Of a stretch of 64,000 nucleotides of DNA, positions 10,226-19,987 are shown piece by piece. The notes under the pieces are model-generated. The model was not told the DNA's origin, did no database searches, and was given only the letters and a program-made list of their open reading frames with translations. Source of the stretch: Kluyvera cryocrescens NBRC 102467. Its GTDB lineage: Bacteria; Pseudomonadota; Gammaproteobacteria; Enterobacterales; Enterobacteriaceae. A program made the translations under genes and the position numbers. The stretch covers positions 1 through 64,000 of the forward strand of contig NZ_BCTM01000013.1 of the NCBI RefSeq assembly GCF_001571285.1, given 5' to 3'. The first letter of the stretch is position 1. Every line of letters starts with the position of its first letter.

Positions 10226-10376
10226 TGACGCAGCACGGGTCATTGACCGCAGAATTTACATTGTAAATCAAAGGCGCTACCGCTGTATTGTGCACATAAT
10301 CCGAAAAAGAGGCGCAAAGGGGAAATGAGTGAAGATGGCAGCGTTGCCGAGTCGTACGGAACTGGGCAATGAAGAG

Positions 10377-10399
10377 CCGGGGCGAACGCGACGCCCCGG
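10377..10399 (-). terminator. Hairpin downstream of modF
   Basis: Perfect 8-bp stem CCGGGGCG (10377-10384) / CGCCCCGG (10392-10399) with a 7-base loop, 11 bases past the modF stop. It lacks a T-run. Likely the modF 3' end. Confidence 0.5.
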
Positions 10400-10409
10400 T
10401 GACGGTGAG

Positions 10410-11879
10410 TTACAGTGGTCCCACCTCATAGCGATATCCATCGCCGTCGGCGACAAATTCCAGACGATGAGTAATACACTCCGGGGCGTCTTCTGCATGG
10501 TGTGAAACAAACAGCAGCTGTGTTTTTCCTTCGCTAATCAACACATCGATGAAACGGCGTACGACCTGACGATTAAGCGGATCAAGCCCCTGTAACGGTT
10601 CGTCAAGAATCAGCAGCGTAGGGTGTTTCACCAGCGCGCGGACAATCAGCGCCAAACGCTGCTGGCCCCACGATAAACTGTGGAACGGAGCATCTGCGGT
10701 ACGCGCGTCCATGCCGAGAATGTGCAGCCATTCGTCAACCAGTTTGCGTTGCTTATCGGAAACGGCCTGATAAATTCCAATTGAGTCAAAATAGCCAGAG
10801 AGGATCACATTGCGCAGGTTAGTGCTGACTCGGTAATCAAGATGCAGGCTACTGCTGACGTAGCCGATATGCTTTTTGATATCCCAAATGGTTTCCCCAC
10901 TGCCGCGACGGCGACCAAAAAGCGTTAGGTCGTTGCTGTAGCCCTGCGGGTGATCGCTGGTGACAAGGCTTAACAGCGTCGATTTCCCCGCCCCGTTTGG
11001 GCCGACAATCTGCCAGTGTTCATAGGGTGCGACCGTCCAACTAAGGTGGTTAATTATCGGCCGATCGTTATAGGACACCACGCCATCATTGAGCACAATA
11101 CGCGGTTGATCATCGGGCAGTGAGAGACGCGCCGACGGTGCATCTGGCTCAGGCAGCGTCATGCCGGAAAGTTTCTCACTGTGCGCCAGCTGCGCGATCA
11201 GCGTTTGTGCCAGCAGTGCTTTGGTTGCGCCAGTTTCCGTTAACGTACAGTCGGCCAACACGCCAGCAAAGGGCACAAATTCAGGAATATCGTCAAAGCG
11301 GTTAAGCACTAGCACCAGCGTATAGCCCGCTTCATGGAGCGTCGCCAGATGATCCGCCAACTGGCGGCGTGAGGCGACGTCGAGGCCGTCAAAAGGCTCA
11401 TCAAGAATCAACAGATCGGGCTGTGCCATCAGTGCCTGACAGAGTAACGTTTTGCGGGTTTCGCCGGTGGAGAGATATTTGAAGCGGCGCTCAAGCAGGT
11501 GGCTGATGCCAAACTGCGCAGCCAGCGTTGCGCACAGCGCCGGGTCTTTCACTTCGTCCTGGATAATCTCGGCGGCTGTGCGCCCAGTATCATCCTCACC
11601 AGGGCTTACCATATCGGTATTGTTACGCTGCCACTCGTCGCTGACCAGCTTTTGTAGCTGTTCGAAGGAGAGACGGGTAATGCGTGTGAACTGGCATTCA
11701 CGGCTGCCGGACAGCAGCGTGAGCTCGCCCGCCAGCGCGCGGGCAAGGGAGGATTTCCCGCTACCGTTGCTGCCGACAAACGCCCAGCTCTCGCCAGCGC
11801 GCAGCGTCAATTGCTCAATTTTTAATGTTTTTGTGTCGCTAAGACGAAACGTGCCTTGCGAAATATGCAATGATGACAT
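10410..11879 (-). CDS. modF: ModF, duplicated ATP-binding cassette protein
   Basis: A 489-residue cytosolic protein with two ABC ATPase domains in tandem. Walker A motifs GSNGSGKS (near residue 35) and GPNGAGKS (near 285), signature regions LSTGETRK and LSWGQQR, and Walker B LLILDEP occur in each half. E. coli ModF has the same layout and lies downstream of modE, but its role in molybdenum metabolism is unclear. It has no membrane segment, so it is probably not the transport ATPase (that is ModC). The ATG at 11879 matches the E. coli start; 67 bases separate it from modE. Confidence 0.95.
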   Translation of the reverse strand: MSSLHISQGTFRLSDTKTLKIEQLTLRAGESWAFVGSNGSGKSSLARALAGELTLLSGSRECQFTRITRLSFEQLQKLVSDEWQRNNTDMVSPGEDDTGRTAAEIIQDEVKDPALCATLAAQFGISHLLERRFKYLSTGETRKTLLCQALMAQPDLLILDEPFDGLDVASRRQLADHLATLHEAGYTLVLVLNRFDDIPEFVPFAGVLADCTLTETGATKALLAQTLIAQLAHSEKLSGMTLPEPDAPSARLSLPDDQPRIVLNDGVVSYNDRPIINHLSWTVAPYEHWQIVGPNGAGKSTLLSLVTSDHPQGYSNDLTLFGRRRGSGETIWDIKKHIGYVSSSLHLDYRVSTNLRNVILSGYFDSIGIYQAVSDKQRKLVDEWLHILGMDARTADAPFHSLSWGQQRLALIVRALVKHPTLLILDEPLQGLDPLNRQVVRRFIDVLISEGKTQLLFVSHHAEDAPECITHRLEFVADGDGYRYEVGPL

Positions 11880-11946
11880 GATGTATCCCATTTTTTGCAG
11901 CGATATGCATCAGGGATACGTCTTCAGGCGCGGAATGTCAATGTTA

Positions 11947-12735
11947 TCAGCACAAGGTGGCAACAATGATTCTGTCGGCGTTAAAGAATGCGATGACATC
12001 AGCGCCTTCTTCCAGCGTTTCGGCATCGCTCAGCGGCAGGGTGGCGCACAGGGTTTGGCCATCCGGTAACGCCATTAGCACTTCGCACTGTTCGTTGCCG
12101 CGCTGAATATGGCTAATGCGGCAGGTGAGTTGGTTGTCGGCTTCGGCGGCGACGGATGGATCGCGGGTGACGTTGACCCACGGCGCTTTTAACAGCACCA
12201 GCACCTCTTTTCCTTCATCCAGGCCAAGGCGCTCACCGCTTTGCGCGGTAATTGCCACTTTTAGGCGAGTGGTACCGTCGGCCAGCAGAATATCGACGTG
12301 CTGCTGTACCTGCTGGTGGTCGCGCTGGGTGACCGTACCAAACCACTGGTTTCGGGCGCTGGTTTGCAGCGAGAAGCGAGAGATGGCGGCCAACAGGCTG
12401 TCCAGCGGTAGCGCATCGTCATCGCTGAGGACATCAAAAGCCTTTTGCTGAATTTGCGCCAGCAAATCGTAGAGTTGAATCAGTCGCTGGCCATAGCGGG
12501 TTAGCACCGCGCCGCCGCCGCCTTTACCACCGGTCGCGCGGTCAACCAGCGACTGTTCGCTAAGCTGATTCATTTCATTAATGGCGTCCCAGGCGCTCTT
12601 ATAGCTGATGCCGGCGTTTTTCGCCCCCTGGCTGATAGAACCAGTCTGTGCTATTTGTTTGAGGAGTGAAATGCGGCGCGGATCGGCAAACAGGCGCTGC
12701 TGAAGCTTGAGGGTAAGAAGGATTTCAGCCTGCAT
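11947..12735 (-). CDS. modE: Molybdate-responsive regulator ModE
   Basis: Binds molybdate and then represses modABC and activates molybdenum-enzyme and cofactor genes. The 262 residues equal E. coli ModE. The N-terminal winged-helix region includes GSISQGAKNAGISYKSAWDAI, followed by the TGGKGGGGAVLT loop. Two molybdate-binding (MOP) repeats occupy the C-terminal half, with TSARNQWFGTV and the SARN/K-type ligands. ATG at 12735 chosen by homology; the longer 22-residue extension is unsupported. Divergent from acrZ. Confidence 0.97.
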   Translation of the reverse strand: MQAEILLTLKLQQRLFADPRRISLLKQIAQTGSISQGAKNAGISYKSAWDAINEMNQLSEQSLVDRATGGKGGGGAVLTRYGQRLIQLYDLLAQIQQKAFDVLSDDDALPLDSLLAAISRFSLQTSARNQWFGTVTQRDHQQVQQHVDILLADGTTRLKVAITAQSGERLGLDEGKEVLVLLKAPWVNVTRDPSVAAEADNQLTCRISHIQRGNEQCEVLMALPDGQTLCATLPLSDAETLEEGADVIAFFNADRIIVATLC

Positions 12736-12862
12736 AAGAGTATCCTGGTCAGAAAAAGGGTATTTTGACCCAAATGGAGGCAGACGCAAAGCGCACCGCA
12801 CAAAAGGGAGTGTATTTCTGCGCTATACGGTTACAATAGCCGCATCACAATGTCTGGAGTAA

Positions 12863-13015
<153 letters not shown>

Positions 13016-13022
13016 TTTCCCC

Positions 13023-13050
13023 AAAACGCCCGCTTCTGCCGGGCGTTTTA
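13023..13050 (+). terminator. acrZ terminator
   Basis: AAAACGCCCG (13023-13032) pairs perfectly with CGGGCGTTTT (13040-13049), seven bases after the acrZ stop. Confidence 0.85.
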
Positions 13051-13148
13051 CTATTAAGCATTCCACATTTCTGCCGATAACTCCCTGTAATACCCACAAT
13101 CATTCATGTATCTGTAATGCATTAATGCCAGAAAACCCCTATACTCAG

Positions 13149-13172
13149 CGCTGTATTTTTCTGTATACAACG
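13149..13172 (+). promoter_or_regulatory. ModE-like operator upstream of modA
   Basis: Inverted half-sites CGCTGTAT and GTATACAACG resemble the ModE half-site CGTTATAT. They lie 20 bp before the modA start, where ModE represses modABC in E. coli. The match is by eye and imperfect. Confidence 0.6.
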
Positions 13173-13191
13173 GCACTCACAGGAGTTTTAA

Positions 13192-13965
13192 ATGACAGGT
13201 TCATGGTTACGTTTATTTGCAGGGGCGACATTAACGCTTTCCGTCGCGGGTCACGCGCTGGCGGATGACGCTAAAATTACCGTATTTGCCGCCGCGTCGC
13301 TGACCAACGCGATGCAGGATATTGCGAAAGAGTACAAAAAAGAGAAAAACGTTGAGGTTGTCTCCTCTTTTGCTTCTTCTTCAACGCTGGCTCGCCAGAT
13401 TGAAGCCGGTGCACCGGCGGATCTGTTTATCTCGGCGGATCAAAAGTGGATGGATTACGCGGTAGAGAAAAAAGCTATCGACACCGCCACGCGCGAAACG
13501 CTGTTGGGTAACAGCCTGGTGGTTGTAGCGCCGAAAGCCAGCGCGCAGGGCGATATCACCATTGATGCGAAAACTAACTGGACCAGCCTGCTGAAAGGCG
13601 GCCGTCTGGCGGTTGGCGATCCAGAGCACGTTCCGGCAGGCATCTACGCGAAAGAAGCGCTGCAAAAACTGGGTGCGTGGGAAACGCTGTCGTCAAAACT
13701 GGCACCTGCGGAAGACGTGCGTGGCGCTCTGGCGTTGGTTGAACGTAACGAAGCGCCGCTGGGCATTGTTTACGGTTCTGACGCTGTTGCCAGCAAAGGT
13801 GTTAAAGTTGTCGGGACTTTCCCGGAAGATTCGCACAAGAAAGTCGAATACCCGATTGCCATCACCGATGGCCATAAAAATGCAACCGTCTCGGCGTTTT
13901 ATGACTACCTGAAAGGGCCGCAGGCGTCTGAAATCTTTAAACGTTACGGATTTACGACTCGCTAA
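13192..13965 (+). CDS. modA: Periplasmic molybdate-binding protein ModA
   Basis: Captures molybdate (and tungstate) in the periplasm for the ModBC transporter. The 257-residue length equals E. coli. A signal peptide of about 24 residues ends GHALA before DDAKITVFAAASLTNAM, and the oxyanion-binding segments AAASLT, SFASSSTLARQIEAGAPADLF and GDPEHVPAGIYAKEAL are present. It starts the modABC operon; its stop overlaps the modB ATG by one base. Confidence 0.97.
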   Translation: MTGSWLRLFAGATLTLSVAGHALADDAKITVFAAASLTNAMQDIAKEYKKEKNVEVVSSFASSSTLARQIEAGAPADLFISADQKWMDYAVEKKAIDTATRETLLGNSLVVVAPKASAQGDITIDAKTNWTSLLKGGRLAVGDPEHVPAGIYAKEALQKLGAWETLSSKLAPAEDVRGALALVERNEAPLGIVYGSDAVASKGVKVVGTFPEDSHKKVEYPIAITDGHKNATVSAFYDYLKGPQASEIFKRYGFTTR

Positions 13966-14654
13966 TGATATTGTCCGATCCCGAATGGCAAGCGGTTCTG
14001 CTGAGCCTGAAAGTGTCATCCCTGGCCGTGGTATTTAGCCTGCCGTTTGGGATCTTTTTTGCCTGGTTGCTGGTGCGCCGCAACTTCCCCGGTAAGGCGC
14101 TACTCGACGGCCTTATCCATCTGCCGCTGGTGCTGCCGCCGGTGGTGGTCGGTTACCTGTTATTGGTATCAATGGGGCGTCGCGGTTTTATTGGCAGTTG
14201 GCTGTATGACTGGTTCGGCCTGACCTTTGCCTTTAGCTGGCGTGGGGCGGTTCTGGCGGCGGCGGTAATGTCATTCCCGCTGATGGTCAGGGCCATTCGC
14301 CTGGCGCTGGAAGGCGTCGACATCAAGCTCGAACAGGCGGCACGCACGCTGGGCGCAGGACGCTGGCGGGTGTTTTGCACCATCACGCTACCGCTAATGT
14401 TGCCCGGTATTATCGTCGGCACCGTGCTGGCGTTCGCTCGTTCACTGGGTGAATTTGGCGCGACCATTACGTTTGTCTCCAATATTCCCGGCGAAACCCG
14501 CACGATCCCGTCTGCCATGTATACGCTGATTCAAACCCCGGGCGGCGAAAGCGCGGCGGCACGGCTGTGCCTGATTTCTATCGTGCTGGCGCTGATTTCC
14601 CTGATGATTTCTGAATGGCTGGCGCGGATTAGCCGTCAGCGGATAGGAGCGTAA
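13965..14654 (+). CDS. modB: Molybdate ABC transporter permease ModB
   Basis: The membrane channel of the molybdate importer. At 229 residues it has the E. coli length, with five or more hydrophobic helices and the ABC-permease EAA loop as EQAARTLGAGRWRVFCTITLPLMLPGI near residues 125-150, which contacts ModC. It begins on the last base of the modA stop codon and ends three bases before modC, so the three genes are surely one operon. Confidence 0.97.
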   Translation: MILSDPEWQAVLLSLKVSSLAVVFSLPFGIFFAWLLVRRNFPGKALLDGLIHLPLVLPPVVVGYLLLVSMGRRGFIGSWLYDWFGLTFAFSWRGAVLAAAVMSFPLMVRAIRLALEGVDIKLEQAARTLGAGRWRVFCTITLPLMLPGIIVGTVLAFARSLGEFGATITFVSNIPGETRTIPSAMYTLIQTPGGESAAARLCLISIVLALISLMISEWLARISRQRIGA

Positions 14655-14657
14655 CCG

Positions 14658-15716
14658 ATGCTGGAGCTGAACTTTAGCCAGACGCTGGGCACGCACTGTC
14701 TGCACATTAATGAATCTCTGCCGGCGTCCGGTATTACCGCCGTATTTGGCGTTTCGGGCGCGGGAAAAACCTCGCTTATCAATGCCATCAGCGGCCTGAC
14801 GCAACCGCAGCAGGGGCGTATCGTCCTTAATGGCCGGGTGTTGAACGATGCGGAGCAGGGCGTGAGCCTGGCGCCGGAGAAGCGTCGCATTGGCTATGTT
14901 TTTCAGGATGCTCGACTCTTCCCGCACTATAAAGTGCGTGGCAATCTTCGCTACGGCATGGCGAAAAGCATGGCTGGTCAGTTCGATAAGCTGGTGGCGT
15001 TGCTGGGTATTGAAGCGCTGCTCGATCGCCTGCCCGGCAGTCTCTCCGGTGGTGAAAAACAGCGCGTCGCCATTGGTCGTGCGCTGCTCACCGCGCCAGA
15101 ACTGTTGCTGCTTGACGAACCGCTGGCGTCACTCGACATTCCACGTAAACGTGAACTGCTGCCTTACCTGCAGCGGCTGGCGCGCGAGATTAATATTCCG
15201 ATGCTTTATGTCAGCCACTCGCTGGATGAGATCCTGCATTTGGCCGATAAAGTGCTGGTGCTGGAAGGCGGGCAGGTCAAAGCTTTCGGTAATCTGGAAG
15301 AGGTATGGGGCAGCAGCGTGATGCACCCGTGGCTGCCGCAGGATCAGCAAAGCAGCATTCTGCGCGTGACGGTGCTGGAACATCATCCGCACTATGCGAT
15401 GACCGCACTGGCGCTAGGCGACCAACATATTTGGGTGAATAAGCTGGAGAAGCCGCTGCAAAGTGCGGTGCGTATACGCATTCAGGCCACCGATGTCTCG
15501 CTGGTACTTCAGCCTTCTCCGCACACCAGTATTCGTAACGTACTGCACGCCAAAGTGCTGCAGTGCTACGACGATAACGGCCAGGTTGAAGTTCAGCTCG
15601 ACGTTAGCGGGCGCACGCTGTGGGCCCGCATCAGCCCGTGGGCAAGAGATGACCTGGCAGTGAAACCAGGCCAGTGGCTCTACGCCCAGGTGAAGAGCGT
15701 CTCCATCACCGCCTGA
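14658..15716 (+). CDS. modC: Molybdate ABC transporter ATPase ModC
   Basis: Powers molybdate import. The 352 residues match E. coli. The ATPase domain has Walker A GVSGAGKT near residue 31-38, signature [15 protein letters not shown] near 128-142 and Walker [15 protein letters not shown]-terminal MOP (molybdate-binding) domain follows from about residue 290 ([16 protein letters not shown]). The gene ends exactly one base before the stop codon of convergent ybhA, leaving no intergenic terminator. Confidence 0.97.
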   Translation: MLELNFSQTLGTHCLHINESLPASGITAVFGVSGAGKTSLINAISGLTQPQQGRIVLNGRVLNDAEQGVSLAPEKRRIGYVFQDARLFPHYKVRGNLRYGMAKSMAGQFDKLVALLGIEALLDRLPGSLSGGEKQRVAIGRALLTAPELLLLDEPLASLDIPRKRELLPYLQRLAREINIPMLYVSHSLDEILHLADKVLVLEGGQVKAFGNLEEVWGSSVMHPWLPQDQQSSILRVTVLEHHPHYAMTALALGDQHIWVNKLEKPLQSAVRIRIQATDVSLVLQPSPHTSIRNVLHAKVLQCYDDNGQVEVQLDVSGRTLWARISPWARDDLAVKPGQWLYAQVKSVSITA

Positions 15717-16535
15717 TTACAGCAGGTGTTGGTTGATATAATCGGCGATAGCATCCGTGGTGTTTTCGCCGATCACCACGTTGGCGCGAGCTTTCACCGC
15801 GTCATCGGCATTCCCCATCGCCACGCCGGTTCCGGCAGCTTCCAGCATACTGATATCGTTAAAGTTATCGCCAAAGGCGATAACGTCCTGCATTGACCAG
15901 CCCTGCGCGGTGACAAACTGGGTCAGACGCTTACCTTTGCTGTTGCCCTGGCGGGCGATATCGACCTGATCGTGCCATGACCATTCGCACTCTAGCTGCA
16001 GCGTCTGCTCAACGTGTTTGGCGAAATCCTGCAGTTTCTGGCCATTTTCATCCGTTAGGGCAAATTTCCACACGTTTTTGACCTCACGTGCGGCCTGCGC
16101 CAGGGAGTCGACTTGGGTAAAGGATGGGCGCTGGTCTTCCGGCAACGTCAATGCCCAGTTACTGGTGCGGGTGACGTGCCCGGTGGGGTGCTGGTACATC
16201 ATGGTATCGTCGACGTACATCAGGCCGTGAATGCGATGCTCATCAAGTAAATTAATCAACAGCTGGGCTTTTTCTACCGGCATCGGATCGGCATCCAGTA
16301 CTTTTTTCGCTTGATAATCATACAAGTAAGTGCCATTACAACAAATTGCAGGTGTATCTAACGCCAGTGCCTGATAAAAAGGATGGATGGCAACGTGGTG
16401 ACGACCGGTCACGATCATTAATTGATACCCAGCGGCCCGGGCTCGATTCAGCGCTTCCAGAGAAGAAGGGAGCAGGGTTTTCTTTGGCGTCAGGAGCGTT
16501 CCGTCCAGATCCAGGGCAATTACACGTGCAGTCAT
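15717..16535 (-). CDS. ybhA: HAD-family sugar phosphatase YbhA
   Basis: A 272-residue Cof-type haloacid dehalogenase phosphatase; E. coli YbhA dephosphorylates pyridoxal phosphate and sugar phosphates in vitro. Motif I is [11 protein letters not shown] near residue 8-18, motif II is the T of IVTGRHH, and motif III/IV is the [11 protein letters not shown] segment near residue 210. ATG at 16535 is chosen by homology; a 34-residue in-frame extension is not conserved. It is divergent from pgl across 130 bp and abuts modC tail to tail. Confidence 0.95.
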   Translation of the reverse strand: MTARVIALDLDGTLLTPKKTLLPSSLEALNRARAAGYQLMIVTGRHHVAIHPFYQALALDTPAICCNGTYLYDYQAKKVLDADPMPVEKAQLLINLLDEHRIHGLMYVDDTMMYQHPTGHVTRTSNWALTLPEDQRPSFTQVDSLAQAAREVKNVWKFALTDENGQKLQDFAKHVEQTLQLECEWSWHDQVDIARQGNSKGKRLTQFVTAQGWSMQDVIAFGDNFNDISMLEAAGTGVAMGNADDAVKARANVVIGENTTDAIADYINQHLL

Positions 16536-16665
16536 AGTCATGTCCGAAGTAAAAGAGAAAATTCGCTGTGCAGGATGGTACACCGAGATACCTGTGCGGC
16601 AAAATGGTGTGAAGCAGGCGATGATAACCCGCCGCAAATTCTACGATTTCGTAAAAGGAGTAGTC

Positions 16666-17661
16666 ATGAAACAGACCGTTTATACCGCCAGCCCGGAAAG
16701 CCAGCAGATCCACGTCTGGACGCTGAACCAAGACGGCAGTCTGACGCTGGTGCAGGTGGTGGATGTCCCAGGCCAGGTACAGCCGATGGTCGTCAGCCCT
16801 GATAAACGCTTTCTGTATGTCGGCGTACGCCCGGAATTCCGCGTGCTGGCCTACCGCATCGCGCCGGATGATGGTGCACTGACCTTTGCCGCTGAAGCGC
16901 CGCTGCCGGGCAGCCCAACCCATATTTCTACCGATCGTAAAGGCAACTTCGTCTTCAGCGCCTCCTACAATCAGGCTAACGTCGCCGTGATCCGTCTGGA
17001 AGATGGCCTGCCGCGCGATACCGTCAACGTCGTTGAAGGGCTTGAGGGGTGTCACTCGGCCAATATCACGCCGGATAACCGTACGCTGTGGGTTCCTGCG
17101 CTGAAGCAGGATCGCATCTGCCTGTTCACCCTCAGCGATGATGGCTTCCTGGCCGAGCAGTGCCCGGCAGAAGTGACGACCGTAGAAGGCGCAGGCCCGC
17201 GTCATCTGGTGTTCCACCCGAATGAACAGTATGCCTACTGCGTGAATGAGCTTAACGGCACCGTTAACGTTTGGGAGCTTAAAAACCCACACGGCGAAAT
17301 TGAATGCGTGCAGACGCTGGATATGATGCCTGCCGACTTCTCGGATACTCGCTGGGCGGCTGATATTCACATTACGCCGGACGGCCGTCATCTGTACGCC
17401 TGCGATCGTACCTCCAGCCTTATTACTATCTTCAGCGTCTCCGAAGACGGTAGCGTACTGTCGCTGGAAGGTTTCCAGCCAACCGAAACCCAGCCGCGTG
17501 GCTTTAACATCGATCACAGCGGTAAGTATCTGGTGGCGGCGGGACAGAAATCTCACCATATCGCGGTATATGAAATTGCCGGCGAGCAGGGGCTATTGCA
17601 GGAGAAAGGGCGCTACGCGGTTGGCCAGGGACCGATGTGGGTGGTGGTTAACGCGCATTGA
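16666..17661 (+). CDS. pgl: 6-phosphogluconolactonase Pgl
   Basis: Hydrolyses 6-phosphogluconolactone in the oxidative pentose phosphate pathway. It is the seven-bladed beta-propeller type (YbhE), 331 residues as in E. coli, starting [18 protein letters not shown]. Repeated blade segments such as [28 protein letters not shown] and [13 protein letters not shown] are seen, and the end is [13 protein letters not shown]. The start at 16666 is supported by homology and an AAAGGAG site just upstream. A shared terminator separates it from ybhC. Confidence 0.97.
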   Translation: MKQTVYTASPESQQIHVWTLNQDGSLTLVQVVDVPGQVQPMVVSPDKRFLYVGVRPEFRVLAYRIAPDDGALTFAAEAPLPGSPTHISTDRKGNFVFSASYNQANVAVIRLEDGLPRDTVNVVEGLEGCHSANITPDNRTLWVPALKQDRICLFTLSDDGFLAEQCPAEVTTVEGAGPRHLVFHPNEQYAYCVNELNGTVNVWELKNPHGEIECVQTLDMMPADFSDTRWAADIHITPDGRHLYACDRTSSLITIFSVSEDGSVLSLEGFQPTETQPRGFNIDHSGKYLVAAGQKSHHIAVYEIAGEQGLLQEKGRYAVGQGPMWVVVNAH

Positions 17662-17724
17662 TTTGCCGATTGATACGGAGCTGACAAAGCCTATTGGCTT
17701 TCCCCGTTTTGCACAGCGCTAATA

Positions 17725-17754
17725 AAAAAGGCCCATGATTTCATGGGCCTTTTA
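17725..17754. terminator. Bidirectional terminator between pgl and ybhC
   Basis: AAAAGGCCCATGA and TCATGGGCCTTTT form a 13-bp stem with A-run and T-run ends, between convergent genes. Confidence 0.9.
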
Positions 17755-17768
17755 GCTTTACAGCGAGA

Positions 17769-19052
17769 TTATTTTTTCGGTTCAGCCACGATGTGACTGC
17801 CCACGCCGCGGTTGTTGTATTCCCACATGCGGTTGAAGTTGCGATCGTTCAGATCACGTTTCATCTGGCCTTTCTCGTCCTGCGCGCCGGTATTGCCGCT
17901 GAACGGACGTTTTGATACCGCGGCATCCGCCCACGGTTTCGCCACGTTGAAGCCTTCGTTAATCACGCTATCGCGGATAACGACCTGACCATTGGTATTG
18001 CTGTCCACATCCAGAGAACGGCCCAACTGCGCCACGCCGTCACCGGCTGCGGTAAAGCGGCTATTGGTGGCCAGGAAACCGTAGAAAATATTGGACTGGG
18101 TGGCTGGAGCAAACACGTAGCCTTCCTGCTGGGTGCGAGAGTTCACCACGCGGAATTCGGTGTTATCAAAGACCACGGCGCCACGCCCGGAGACGATATC
18201 CACATCACCTTCAAGATAGCTGTTGCTCACCAGCGTGCGGGTCTGACGGTTGTTCTGCAGACGGTTATCTACGCCGCTGTTGGTGACGAAGAAAGTATTC
18301 TGACGACCCAGCAGGTTGACGTTATTCAACTGGGTTTTGTCGCCATCGGTACGCAGCGCAACGGCCTGGTGTGTACCGGCATCAACGCTGTCGCCCAGAT
18401 TGTTTTCGATGGTTAGATTTTGCAGCTGCAGGCCGCTGTTTTGCGACCAGACTACGGCAGAACACATCACGCCAACCGTCGCATTACGTTTGCTCTGGCA
18501 GTTATCAAACATGTACCACGCCGGTTTACCTGGCATGTATTTCCCGCCTGGATTCACCTGACGACGCCAGTCTGCCGGGCTCATTTCAGAGTCGATGGCC
18601 AGACCGATTTTAACGTCGATAGCTTTATCGCCGGTACCGTAAATCGTCACGCTGCCCGGTGCCGCAGGAATATATACGGTGCCCTGATACTCGCCTGGCA
18701 GAACGGCAATATACTGACGCGCGCTGCTGTGGCGGGTAATGGCGGCATCAACCGCGGCCTGAATCGTCGTGTGCGTGACGCCCTGCGTGCCGGCAGGCCC
18801 AACCACGAAGTCCGCTTTGGCCGGGAGGGCGACGGACGACGGAGACCAGGCGGCAGCCTTAGGGTCGAGCGATGAGAAATAACGCGCGGCGGTAAAGTTC
18901 TGCGCTTCTTCAGCAGACAATACCGGGCGGGAAGACGTTCCAGGTGCGGCCTGGTCAGACGGACGCTGATCCGCAGGCGTTGAGCTGCAAGCCGTCAGTG
19001 TCACGCCAAAAGCCAATGCCAGCGCCAGACGAGAAACCGATAAAGTGTTCAT
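17769..19052 (-). CDS. ybhC: Outer-membrane lipoprotein, pectinesterase-family YbhC
   Basis: A 427-residue protein with a lipoprotein signal: hydrophobic leader then the lipobox LTAC, so Cys22 is the probable lipidated residue. The body is a right-handed beta-helix of the pectin methylesterase family (VVGPAGTQGVTHTTIQAAVD, DVDIVSGRGAVVF). E. coli YbhC has this length and has been reported as an acyl-CoA thioesterase rather than a pectinase. Single gene; the next feature upstream is the attB-like sequence. Confidence 0.95.
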   Translation of the reverse strand: MNTLSVSRLALALAFGVTLTACSSTPADQRPSDQAAPGTSSRPVLSAEEAQNFTAARYFSSLDPKAAAWSPSSVALPAKADFVVGPAGTQGVTHTTIQAAVDAAITRHSSARQYIAVLPGEYQGTVYIPAAPGSVTIYGTGDKAIDVKIGLAIDSEMSPADWRRQVNPGGKYMPGKPAWYMFDNCQSKRNATVGVMCSAVVWSQNSGLQLQNLTIENNLGDSVDAGTHQAVALRTDGDKTQLNNVNLLGRQNTFFVTNSGVDNRLQNNRQTRTLVSNSYLEGDVDIVSGRGAVVFDNTEFRVVNSRTQQEGYVFAPATQSNIFYGFLATNSRFTAAGDGVAQLGRSLDVDSNTNGQVVIRDSVINEGFNVAKPWADAAVSKRPFSGNTGAQDEKGQMKRDLNDRNFNRMWEYNNRGVGSHIVAEPKK

Positions 19053-19095
19053 GTTGCTCCAGGCTAGTTAAGTGAATGTGAATCCTGTAAAAAAA

Positions 19096-19110
19096 GCCTT
19101 TTTATACTAA
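19096..19110 (+). other. Phage lambda attB-like core sequence
   Basis: GCCTTTTTATACTAA differs by one base from the lambda common core GCTTTTTTATACTAA. The right flank TTGAGCGAAACGGGAAG also follows the E. coli attB flank, apart from one base next to the core. In E. coli attB lies between ybhC and ybhB, the same junction. No phage genes are near. The remaining bases to 19268 hold nothing else I recognise. Confidence 0.75.
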
Positions 19111-19268
19111 GTTGAGCGAAACGGGAAGATATACCGATAAAAATATCAGCTGTTTTTGGGGTGATGCAGATATGTACAAGCAAAGGGAGGTATTTCTGGC
19201 ATAGAACCGCAGGAAATAACGGCACTATGGTTCCGTCGAGCGGTGGCCTTGCGTCTTCCCATGGCCAC

Positions 19269-19931
19269 CTAAAAGGCTTTTTTATGCGTTAAGCTGGTGA
19301 TTAAATCGGTGATGCTGAGCACCAGCGTCGAGCGAACCATTTGCTGATAGCGCTGTTCCTGCATGGTGATAAGCGACTCATCAACCACATCCTCCGGCAT
19401 GTGCAGCGTTGGTGGCGGTGGCAGCGCCGTTAGGCAGTGCAGCATTCCGATCGGCCCAAGGATTTCATCATCGGTAAAACTGTAAATCTTATTCTCGGTC
19501 AGCAATTCATTGTTTAGCGCGACCAACAGCTCAACGTCTTCATATTCATCGCGGCTAATAACCCCCAGCGCGTAGATAAGCTTGAGGCGGACCGAGAGGT
19601 TAGCCAGCGGACCGCTGCCTTCCAGCAACGGCTCAACCGCGTATTTTACGGCGTAGTCATCTTTGCGAAAGGCCTGCAAAATCAGCAGGTCGACCGCTTC
19701 TGCAAGAAGCCCAACCGCAGTCTGAATGAATCCGGTGAGCGTTTGACGCGCATTAAGCCGTTCCAGAACACGGTTTTCAACCGCCTGATTTTTATAAAGA
19801 TCAGAATCGTCCATTGTAGTCATCATCGTAGTTTCATATTCCGCGACGCGCGGCTTCTCTGCCGCCGGTGTCGCCGGACGATGTGCGTTTTCTTCTGGTT
19901 GCGCAGCTAAGCGCAGGCGATTGTGTTTCAT
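19269..19931 (-). CDS. mtlR: Mannitol operon repressor MtlR (paralogous form)
   Basis: A 220-residue homologue of E. coli MtlR (195 residues), which lowers mtlAD expression. Core segments RVLERLNA, FRKDDYAVKYAVEPLL, LSVRLKLIYALGVI and YSFTDDEILGPIG match. The C-terminus keeps QRYQQMVRSTLVLS but identity overall is moderate. The N-terminus carries about 25 extra, Ala/Pro-rich residues; an AAGGAT site sits just before the ATG at 19931. An internal start near MMTTMDD would give the usual length. Third gene of mtlADR, 56 bp after mtlD with a hairpin between. Confidence 0.88.
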   Translation of the reverse strand: MKHNRLRLAAQPEENAHRPATPAAEKPRVAEYETTMMTTMDDSDLYKNQAVENRVLERLNARQTLTGFIQTAVGLLAEAVDLLILQAFRKDDYAVKYAVEPLLEGSGPLANLSVRLKLIYALGVISRDEYEDVELLVALNNELLTENKIYSFTDDEILGPIGMLHCLTALPPPPTLHMPEDVVDESLITMQEQRYQQMVRSTLVLSITDLITSLTHKKAF

Positions 19932-19947
19932 CTTATCCTTCTTTTCT

Positions 19948-19972
19948 GGCGCTGCCGTTGAGCGGCAGCGCC
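19948..19972 (-). other. Stem-loop between mtlD and mtlR
   Basis: GGCGCTGCC (19948-19956) pairs with GGCAGCGCC (19964-19972), a 9-bp GC-rich stem with a 7-base loop. It lacks a T-run in either direction. It could reduce mtlR expression relative to mtlD or protect the upstream mRNA. Confidence 0.6.
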
Positions 19973-19987
19973 AACATCAGAGTGGCA

